Assembly (NCBI GenBank): GCA_902783705.1
Contig: CACZSA010000242.1
Coordinates: 1 to 12,578 of the forward strand
Origin: an uncultured Ruminococcus sp.
Lineage (GTDB): Bacteria; Bacillota; Clostridia; Oscillospirales; CAG-272
Direction of reading: 5' to 3'
Length of the DNA stretch: 12,578 nucleotides
Shown here: positions 7,302-12,578 of the stretch, piece by piece
Position numbering within the stretch: the stretch's first letter is position 1
Layout of the letters: every line of letters begins with the position of its first letter
Program-made: the position numbers and the translations under genes
The notes under the pieces: model-generated
Seen by the model: the letters and a program-made list of their open reading frames with translations, nothing else
The model's database searches: none
What the model was told of the DNA's origin: nothing

Positions 7302-7796
7302 ATGGAAAAGAAGAACACCACCAAGTACACGCAGGCGGGTTATCAGGCGCTGCTCGACGAGCTGGCTTACCTGGAAGGCGAAAAGACCGAGGAGGTCAAG
7401 CGGAATCTGGCGTTCGCGCGCTCGCTCGGCGACCTCTCCGAAAACTCCGAATACGACGCCGCGAAGGACGAGCAGGCACAGGTCGAAGCGAGAAAGACCG
7501 AGCTCAAGGACCTCATCAAGAACGCGGAGATCATCGACGAGAGCGAGATCGACGAGGACGTGGTGAACCTCGGTTCCACCATTCTCCTCCTCGACTGTGA
7601 ATATAACGAGGAAGTGGAGTACGCGATCGTTTCCACCAACGAGGCAGACCCCATGAACGGATGCATTTCCGACCGCAGTCCCATAGGCGCGGCGATGATC
7701 GGCAAGACCATCGGCGACGTGGTGGACGTGGAGACCCCCGGCGGCATTGTCCGCTTCAAGGTCCTCAAGGTCGAGAGAACCAAGCACGAAGGCTGA
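7302..7796 (+). CDS. greA: GreA, transcription elongation factor
   Basis: At 164 residues this is close to the usual ~158. The N-terminal coiled-coil hairpin (about residues 10-80) carries the tip motif GDLSENSEYDAAKD, with the acidic residues D44 and E47 that coordinate the RNA polymerase active-site metal in GreA. The C-terminal FKBP-like domain (about 88-164) contains SPIGAAMIGKTIGDVV. GreA enters the secondary channel of RNA polymerase and stimulates cleavage of backtracked transcripts. The start is supported by GTGAGG, 7 bases upstream. It follows the S41 gene by 29 bases and precedes lysS by 17, so it is probably co-transcribed with both; a greA-lysS pairing is common in Bacillota. Confidence 0.96.
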   Translation: MEKKNTTKYTQAGYQALLDELAYLEGEKTEEVKRNLAFARSLGDLSENSEYDAAKDEQAQVEARKTELKDLIKNAEIIDESEIDEDVVNLGSTILLLDCEYNEEVEYAIVSTNEADPMNGCISDRSPIGAAMIGKTIGDVVDVETPGGIVRFKVLKVERTKHEG

Positions 7797-7813
7797 GCGA
7801 CGGAGGATTGAAA

Positions 7814-9766
7814 ATGGCAGAAAACAGGATGGAACAGCAGGCGGCGGAGAACGTCAACGACCTCATCCGCGTGCGCCGCGAGAAGCTGAAGACCCTGCAG
7901 GACGCGGGCCGCGATCCCTTCCAGATCCGCCGCTTCGACGTCACCCACCGCTCGAACGAGATCAAGGAGCATTTCGACGAGCTGGAAGAGAAGGAAGTGG
8001 CGATCGCCGGACGTCTCATGTCCAAGCGCATCATGGGCAAGGCGTCGTTCGCGCATGTGCAGGACTTCGGCGGCATGATCCAGGTCTACACCGCCCGCGA
8101 CACCCTCGGCGAGGAAGCCTACGCGGAATTCAAGAAGGACGACGTCGGCGATATCGTCGGCGTGAAGGGCGTCGTGTTCCGCACGAAGACGGGCGAGATC
8201 TCCGTCCGCGCGTCGGAATTCACGCTTCTGTCCAAGTCCCTCCAGCCCCTGCCGGAGAAGTTCCACGGGCTCACCAACGTCGACCAGCGCTACCGTCAGC
8301 GGTACGTCGACCTCATCACCAATCCGGAATCGAAGGACGTGTTCGTCAAGCGCTCCCGCATCATCCGGGAGATCCGCAACTTCCTCGACGAGCAGGGCTT
8401 CCTCGAGGTCGAAACGCCGATCCTCGTCTCCAACGCGGGCGGCGCGGCGGCAAGACCCTTCGAGACGCACCACAACGCGCTCGACGAGGACTTCAAGCTC
8501 CGCATCTCCCTCGAGCTCTATCTGAAGCGGCTGATCGTCGGCGGTCTCGAACGCGTCTACGAGATCGGGCGCGTCTTCCGCAACGAGGGCATCGACACCC
8601 GCCACAACCCGGAATTCACGCTGATGGAGCTCTATCAGGCCTATACCGATTACCATGGCATGATGGATCTGACCGAGAACATGTATCGCACCGTGGCGCA
8701 GCGCGTGCTCGGCACCACCACGATCACCTACAACGGCGTCGAGATGGACCTCGGCAAGCCGTTTGAGCGCATCACCATGGTCGACGCCGTGAAGAAGTAC
8801 TCCGGCGTGGACTGGAACGATGTCGCGACGCTCGAGGACGCCCGGAAGCTCGCGGACGAGCACCACATCGCCTACGAGGAACGCCATGCGAAGGGCGACA
8901 TCCTCAACCTCTTCTTTGAGACCTACGTCGAGGAGCACCTCGTTCAGCCGACGTTCGTGATGGATCACCCGGTCGAGATCTCCCCGCTCACGAAGCGCAA
9001 GCCGGAGAATCCGGATTACGTCGAGCGGTTTGAGTTCTTCATGAACGGCTGGGAAATGGCGAACGCGTATTCCGAGCTGAACGACCCGATCGATCAGCGG
9101 GCCCGTTTCGCGGCGCAGGACGCGCTGGCGGAGAAGGGCGACGAGGAAGCGCAGCACACCGACGAGGACTTCCTCAACGCGCTCGAGATCGGCATGCCTC
9201 CGACAGGCGGTATCGGCTACGGCATTGACCGCATGTGCATGCTGCTGACCGATTCCGCGGCGATCCGCGACGTCGTGCTCTTCCCGACCATGAAGTCCCC
9301 GAAGACCGGCAGCGAGGAGCAGGACGCGAAGAAGGCTGAGGCCGCCGCTCCCGCCGCTGTCGCAGAGACCGAGGCGGAGCCCGAGAAGATCGATTTCTCG
9401 AACGTCGTGATCGAGCCGCTCTTTGAGGACACGGTCGATTTTGAGACCTTTTCGAAGTCCGACTTCCGCGCGGTCAAGGTGCTCGCCTGCGAGGCCGTTC
9501 CGAAGTCGAAGAAGCTCCTGAAGTTCACGCTTGACGACGGCACCGGGACCGAGCGCACGATCCTCAGCGGGATCCACGCGTTCTACGAGCCGGAAGAGCT
9601 CGTCGGCAAGACCTGCATCGCGATCACGAATCTCCCGCCGCGCGCCATGATGGGCATCGAGTCCTGCGGCATGCTCCTCTCCGCGATCCACAAGGAGGGT
9701 GAGGAGGAAAAGCTGCATCTGCTGATGGTCGATCCCCACATCCCCGCCGGGGCAAAGCTGTATTGA
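7814..9766 (+). CDS. lysS: Lysyl-tRNA synthetase (class II) with C-terminal tRNA-binding domain
   Basis: The start at 7814 is set by GGAGG at 7802-7806; the product is 650 residues. An N-terminal OB-fold anticodon-binding domain (about 55-155) precedes the class II core: motif 1 near 180-205, motif 2 near 248-272 (EIGRVFRNEGIDTRHNPEF, R256) and motif 3 near 463-480 (TGGIGYGIDRMCMLLTD, R473). A normal bacterial LysRS ends soon after motif 3, at about 490-510 residues. Here an Ala/Glu-rich linker (about 497-525) leads into some 125 extra residues with the features of the Trbp111/MetRS C-terminal tRNA-binding domain: FSKSDFRAVKV, VPKSKKLLKFTLDDG, then TILSGI and GIESCGMLLSA. The enzyme charges tRNA-Lys; the extra domain probably raises general tRNA affinity. 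It ends the operon, before a terminator. Confidence 0.96.
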   Translation: MAENRMEQQAAENVNDLIRVRREKLKTLQDAGRDPFQIRRFDVTHRSNEIKEHFDELEEKEVAIAGRLMSKRIMGKASFAHVQDFGGMIQVYTARDTLGEEAYAEFKKDDVGDIVGVKGVVFRTKTGEISVRASEFTLLSKSLQPLPEKFHGLTNVDQRYRQRYVDLITNPESKDVFVKRSRIIREIRNFLDEQGFLEVETPILVSNAGGAAARPFETHHNALDEDFKLRISLELYLKRLIVGGLERVYEIGRVFRNEGIDTRHNPEFTLMELYQAYTDYHGMMDLTENMYRTVAQRVLGTTTITYNGVEMDLGKPFERITMVDAVKKYSGVDWNDVATLEDARKLADEHHIAYEERHAKGDILNLFFETYVEEHLVQPTFVMDHPVEISPLTKRKPENPDYVERFEFFMNGWEMANAYSELNDPIDQRARFAAQDALAEKGDEEAQHTDEDFLNALEIGMPPTGGIGYGIDRMCMLLTDSAAIRDVVLFPTMKSPKTGSEEQDAKKAEAAAPAAVAETEAEPEKIDFSNVVIEPLFEDTVDFETFSKSDFRAVKVLACEAVPKSKKLLKFTLDDGTGTERTILSGIHAFYEPEELVGKTCIAITNLPPRAMMGIESCGMLLSAIHKEGEEEKLHLLMVDPHIPAGAKLY

Positions 9767-9778
9767 CGCTCAAACGAA

Positions 9779-9809
9779 GAGCCCGTTCAGAGATGGACGG
9801 GTTCTTTTT
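9779..9809 (+). terminator. Intrinsic terminator after lysS
   Basis: GAGCCCGTTC (9779-9788) pairs with GGACGGGTTC (9795-9804) with two wobbles around a 6-base loop, followed by five Ts. It starts 12 bases beyond the lysS stop and probably ends the ftsE-to-lysS transcription run. Confidence 0.88.
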
Positions 9810-9856
9810 ATGCACGGCGGTTACCGCACTTTTTCGCCTTCTTTTCTGAAAAAACC

Positions 9857-9885
9857 TTGACTTTTTCGTGAATAAATTGTATAAT
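9857..9885 (+). promoter_or_regulatory. Sigma-A promoter of the purine permease gene
   Basis: TTGACT (9857-9862), a 17-base spacer, and a perfect TATAAT (9880-9885). Transcription should begin near 9892, giving a leader of roughly 30-35 bases. The -10 box overlaps an in-frame ATG at 9884, which therefore cannot be the translation start. Confidence 0.9.
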
Positions 9886-9912
9886 GAACAGGTCAGAATT
9901 CCTGTTTTTTCC

Positions 9913-9920
9913 GAAAGGAG
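9913..9920 (+). promoter_or_regulatory. Ribosome binding site that decides the permease start
   Basis: GAAAGGAG lies 5 bases before the ATG at 9926. Together with the promoter position it rules out the longer in-frame start at 9884. Confidence 0.8.
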
Positions 9921-9925
9921 TCATC

Positions 9926-11347
9926 ATGGACAAACTCTTTGATCTCAAGCAAAACAAGACCACCGTCCGCACGGAGATCGTCGCCGGTCTGACCACCTTC
10001 ATGACCATGGCGTACATCATCGCGCTGAACCCGAACCTGCTCACGGGCTTCGACGTCGGATCCCCACTCTGGAACGGCGTGTTCCTCGCGACCTGCGTTG
10101 CCTCCGCCGTCGGCATGTTCGTCATGGCCTTCGCGGCGAACCTCCCCTTCGCGATGGCACCGGGCATGGGACTCAACTCCTTCTTCGCCCTCGTCGTCGG
10201 CAACATCGTCGGCATCACCGGCATGAGCTACACCGAATCCTTCCAGTCCGCGCTGGTCATCATCCTGATCGAAGGCATCGTCTTCATCCTCCTCTCCGTG
10301 TTCAATATCCGTGAGAAGATCGTCGAAGCGATCCCGCTCGGCGTGCGTCTCGGCATCGCCCCGGCGATCGGCCTGATGCTCCTCAACATCGGCCTCGGCT
10401 CGAACGCTGGCGTCTACTCCGAAACGGGCGGCCCCTTCTACGCGATGCGCGATTTCTTCGGCGCGCTGACCGCCTCCTCCGCGAAGGACTCCATGGGCTC
10501 CGGGTACGCCTCCGTGGTCCTCACGGTCGTCACCATGTTCATCGGCCTCTTCGCCATCATCATCCTCGCCCACTACAAGGTCAAGGGCGCGGTGCTCCTC
10601 GGCATGCTGATCGCGTCCGTCATCAACTGGGCGGGTCAGGCGATCTTCCTCTCCGTCAACCCCTTCGCCTCCCTCGCGACGGCCTCCTTCCTGCCGCCCT
10701 TCAAGGATATGGCGGAAACCACGCTCTTCAAGCTCAACTTCAAGGGCTTCCTCGAGATCGGCTGGTTCACGTCCGTCACCCTCGTCATCACCTTCTGCAT
10801 GATCGACATGTTTGACACGATCGGCACCCTTGTCGGAACCGCGTCCCGCGCGGGTATGACCGACGAAAAGGGCAATGTGCCGCGCATGAAGCAGGCGCTT
10901 CTTGCGGACGCCATCGGCACCGTCGCAGGCTCCCTCACCGGAACCTCCACAGTCACGACCTTCGTGGAATCCGCGTCCGGCGTCGAAGCGGGCGGCCGCA
11001 CGGGTCTCACCGCGCTGACGACGGGCATCCTCTTCCTCGCCTGCATGTTCATCGCGCCTGTCGCGGCGGTCATCCCGGCGGCTGCGACCTCGTCCGCGCT
11101 GATCTACGTGGGCATCCTGATGCTCGCGGGACTCAAGAACGTTGCGTTTGACGACATCAGCCAGTTCGTCCCGGTCTCCCTCATGCTCATCGCGATGCCG
11201 ATCTCCGGCTCGATCGGACACGGCATCGGCCTCGGCCTGATCTCCTACACGGTCATCAAGGTCTGCACGGGCAAGGCGAAGGACGTCTCGATCCTCACCT
11301 ACATCATCTCGCTCCTCTTCCTCGTGAAGTTCTTCCTCGTTGCGTAA
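9926..11347 (+). CDS. NCS2 family purine permease (AzgA/PbuG type)
   Basis: The product is 473 very hydrophobic residues with about 12-14 membrane segments. The opening MDKLFDLKQNKTTVRTEIVA and then GLTTFMTMAYIIALNPNLL is diagnostic of the AzgA/PbuG branch of NCS2 transporters. Further family motifs are PFAMAPGMGLNSFFA (TM3), MFDTIGTLVGTASRAGM (near residue 296) and TSTVTTFVESASGVEAGGRT (E348), where family members carry substrate-contacting residues. Known relatives import hypoxanthine and guanine (PbuG) or adenine, usually with protons; which purine this one takes cannot be read from sequence. It stands alone, with its own strong promoter and terminator. The ~33-base leader is too short for a purine riboswitch. 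Codon use is strongly C-ended, which fits good expression. Confidence 0.93.
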   Translation: MDKLFDLKQNKTTVRTEIVAGLTTFMTMAYIIALNPNLLTGFDVGSPLWNGVFLATCVASAVGMFVMAFAANLPFAMAPGMGLNSFFALVVGNIVGITGMSYTESFQSALVIILIEGIVFILLSVFNIREKIVEAIPLGVRLGIAPAIGLMLLNIGLGSNAGVYSETGGPFYAMRDFFGALTASSAKDSMGSGYASVVLTVVTMFIGLFAIIILAHYKVKGAVLLGMLIASVINWAGQAIFLSVNPFASLATASFLPPFKDMAETTLFKLNFKGFLEIGWFTSVTLVITFCMIDMFDTIGTLVGTASRAGMTDEKGNVPRMKQALLADAIGTVAGSLTGTSTVTTFVESASGVEAGGRTGLTALTTGILFLACMFIAPVAAVIPAAATSSALIYVGILMLAGLKNVAFDDISQFVPVSLMLIAMPISGSIGHGIGLGLISYTVIKVCTGKAKDVSILTYIISLLFLVKFFLVA

Positions 11348-11358
11348 GCAGTCTCAGA

Positions 11359-11394
11359 GAAGCCGCGGACCGGAATCTGCGGCTTCTTTTTTTT
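11359..11394 (+). terminator. Strong intrinsic terminator after the permease
   Basis: GAAGCCGCGGA (11359-11369) pairs with TCTGCGGCTTC (11376-11386) with one wobble around a 6-base loop, followed by eight Ts. A textbook Rho-independent terminator. Confidence 0.95.
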
Positions 11395-11460
11395 GCGCTC
11401 CTCAGAATGGAATTTATCAAAATGTATAAAAGGTGAAAGAATAATTGGACAAATTACCCG

Positions 11461-11489
11461 TAGATTTTCAGTCGGTTGTGTTGTATAAT
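11461..11489 (+). promoter_or_regulatory. Candidate promoter of the solute-binding lipoprotein gene
   Basis: A perfect TATAAT (11484-11489) lies in an AT-rich stretch after the permease terminator. The hexamer 17 bases upstream, TAGATT (11461-11466), is a poor -35, which suggests activator dependence. A TTGGAC at 11445-11450 is too far away. The predicted leader is about 65 bases. Confidence 0.6.
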
Positions 11490-11500
11490 GTTAAGTAATC

Positions 11501-11531
11501 CCGGTTGCACGCCCGAATTCCGGTTGTATGC
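11501..11531 (+). repeat. Two 12-base direct repeats in the lipoprotein leader
   Basis: CCGGTTGCACGC (11501-11512) and CCGGTTGTATGC (11520-11531) match at 10 of 12 bases with a 19-base period. A third CGGTTG occurs at 11473-11478, just before the -10 box. They could be regulator-binding half-sites or chance; their position around the predicted transcription start makes an operator possible. Confidence 0.35.
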
Positions 11532-11561
11532 ACCGCCGAAATCCGATCCAAGGAGACCAGC

Positions 11562-12386
11562 ATGAACAAGAAACTGATCAGCCTGCTTCTCGCTGCCCTG
11601 CTGACTGCCCCGGCTTTCCTCACGGGATGCTCGGAGAACAAGGAAAACAGCGACACGAAGACGCAGACCAACACTCCCTCCGCCGATCCGGCCGAGCAGG
11701 TCGAAGTGGAAGAGGAGACCGAATTCACCCGCGCGAGCGTCAAGGACGATCTTCCGGATGATCTTGACTTCAACGGGCAGGAGCTGTTGTTCCTCGCGCG
11801 CAGCAAGGCGTGGTTCGACGGCGAAATGTATGTCGAGGAGCTCAACGGCGAAACGCTCAACGACGCGGTGTACGACCGTGACACCAAGGTCGAGGAGCGG
11901 CTGAACGTGGTGGTGAACTACAGCCTGCAGGACGATACCAACGCCCTCATCAACAAGAACGTCACGGCGGGCGCAGATGAATACGCGTTCCACGTCGGCT
12001 CCGCGGTCGATACCGTCCAGTACGGCATCAAGGGCAACTACTACAACCTCCTCGGCGAGCATCCGACCTACCTGAACCTCAGCCAGCCGTGGTGGAGCCA
12101 GTACTACACCCAGCAGGAATCCGTCGCCGGGAAGGCATTCTTCGCGACCGGTGACCTCTTCTTCTCCCTCATCAAGCTCGCGTTCGTGACCTACGCGAAC
12201 ATGAAGCTCGTCGACGACTATCAGCTTGAAAGCCCCTATACCCTCGTCCGCGAAGGGAAGTGGACCTTCGACAAGGAAATGGAAATGGCCTCCGCAGTCT
12301 ACGTCGACAACAACGGCAACGGCACGCGCGACGCCGCAGACTCCTACGGCATGACGATGGGCGGCCTGATCGGCCTCGACGTCTAA
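11562..12386 (+). CDS. Extracellular solute-binding lipoprotein (interrupted by in-frame TAA)
   Basis: AAGGAG at 11550-11555 sets the start at 11562. The 274-residue reading frame opens with a lipoprotein signal peptide (MNKKLISLLLAALL, lipobox LTGC, lipidated C23), then an acidic Ser/Thr/Glu tether to about residue 60. The rest looks like the N-terminal lobe of an ABC-type solute-binding protein: GETLNDAVYDRDTKVEERLNV is typical of the sugar/oligosaccharide-binding (family 1) group in clostridia. A loop at D249-D260 (DNNGNGTRDAAD) fits a 12-residue EF-hand-like calcium site. The TAA at 12384-12386 interrupts the frame after GLDV; the same frame then continues without a stop to the window end. 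Full-length relatives are usually well over 400 residues, so the product as written would lack most of the second lobe. Ligand unknown. Confidence 0.82.
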   Translation: MNKKLISLLLAALLTAPAFLTGCSENKENSDTKTQTNTPSADPAEQVEVEEETEFTRASVKDDLPDDLDFNGQELLFLARSKAWFDGEMYVEELNGETLNDAVYDRDTKVEERLNVVVNYSLQDDTNALINKNVTAGADEYAFHVGSAVDTVQYGIKGNYYNLLGEHPTYLNLSQPWWSQYYTQQESVAGKAFFATGDLFFSLIKLAFVTYANMKLVDDYQLESPYTLVREGKWTFDKEMEMASAVYVDNNGNGTRDAADSYGMTMGGLIGLDV

Positions 12387-12578
12387 TGGTCCGCGTTCGA
12401 CCTCACGATCTGCAAGAAGGACGAAAACGATATCCCCTCCATTGCCGTCGATGAGGAAAAGATGCAGGCGGTTCTTGACAAGCTCGTCAGTTACTATGTC
12501 GACTGCGAATACGTCTGGTGCCCGCCCGCTCCCGGCGGTGACCCGGAACAGGACGACATCGCCCAGATGCTCTCCGAA
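12387..12578 (+). pseudogene. In-frame continuation of the solute-binding lipoprotein beyond the TAA
   Basis: Directly after the TAA, 64 codons remain open in the same frame to the window edge. They read as ordinary protein (WSAFDLTICKKDENDIPSIA, later EKMQAVLDKLVSYY) with the same C-ending codon preference. No ribosome binding site or start is visible at the break, so this is the rest of the upstream gene and not a separate one. A single change (TAC or TAT to TAA) would explain it. It is a pseudogene if the stop is real; a sequencing error or programmed readthrough are the alternatives. Confidence 0.7.

Noticed and set aside
4529..7302. Long minus-strand open frames (477 and 447 codons) opposite the second M23 gene and the S41 gene, plus similar ones opposite ftsX and the permease
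   Set aside because: Same codon-bias artefact: low-complexity Arg/Asp/Leu/Val-rich translations without domains or credible starts.
7661..7813. Upstream extension of the lysS frame to 7661
   Set aside because: It overlaps greA and translates to Arg/His-rich nonsense. GGAGG places the start at 7814.
7367..9739. A 790-codon open frame on the minus strand opposite greA and lysS
   Set aside because: It runs antisense across two certain genes with no family motifs. Its openness follows from strong avoidance of TTA, CTA and TCA codons in the plus-strand genes.
9884..9925. Longer N-terminus for the purine permease, starting at ATG 9884
   Set aside because: That ATG overlaps the TATAAT box, so it would not be transcribed. 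The family-typical N-terminus begins at 9926 behind a strong ribosome binding site.
11505..11561. Upstream extension of the lipoprotein frame to 11505
   Set aside because: The extra residues precede a complete lipoprotein signal peptide and have no ribosome binding site; 11562 has AAGGAG at good spacing.
12384..12386. Genetic-code reassignment of TAA
   Set aside because: TAA is an ordinary terminal stop for ftsE, the second M23 gene and the permease in this same window.

Overview
The window reads as a chromosomal piece of a GC-rich member of the Bacillota, most likely a gut-type clostridium (Oscillospirales-like). The clues are a CdaR/PucR-type regulator, FtsEX next to coiled-coil M23 hydrolases, a greA-lysS pair, a LysRS with a C-terminal tRNA-binding domain, a lipoprotein solute-binding protein, GGAGG-type ribosome binding sites and strong preference for C-ending codons. 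Family-level placement is inference. Every gene lies on the + strand, and no gap between genes exceeds 300 bases.

Layout. Positions 3-860 hold the 3' part of a PucR/CdaR-type regulator, closed by a terminator-like hairpin. Positions 1096-7272 hold a cell-wall remodelling cluster: ftsE and ftsX (overlapping by 14 bases), two tandem secreted coiled-coil/M23 peptidoglycan hydrolases with intact zinc-ligand motifs, and a membrane-anchored S41 C-terminal processing protease. The likely logic is that FtsEX, an ATP-driven conformational switch, activates one or both hydrolases outside the membrane, while the protease may process or turn over a wall enzyme. greA and lysS follow closely (7302-9766), and the run ends at a good intrinsic terminator.

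A near-consensus sigma-A promoter (TTGACT, 17 bases, TATAAT) then drives a stand-alone NCS2/AzgA-type purine permease (9926-11347), closed by a very strong terminator. After that come another TATAAT-bearing leader with short direct repeats and a solute-binding lipoprotein gene. Its frame is broken by one in-frame TAA at 12384-12386 and then stays open, with sensible protein, to the window edge.

The points most worth a second look are the paired M23 enzymes behind FtsEX with very different tether architectures, the LysRS fused to a Trbp111/MetRS-type domain, the interrupted lipoprotein gene, and a hairpin across the ftsX/M23 junction that helps decide the start. No tRNA, rRNA, CRISPR array, insertion sequence or phage gene was seen. 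No wholly new system is evident; most of the window is core housekeeping with some unusual architecture.
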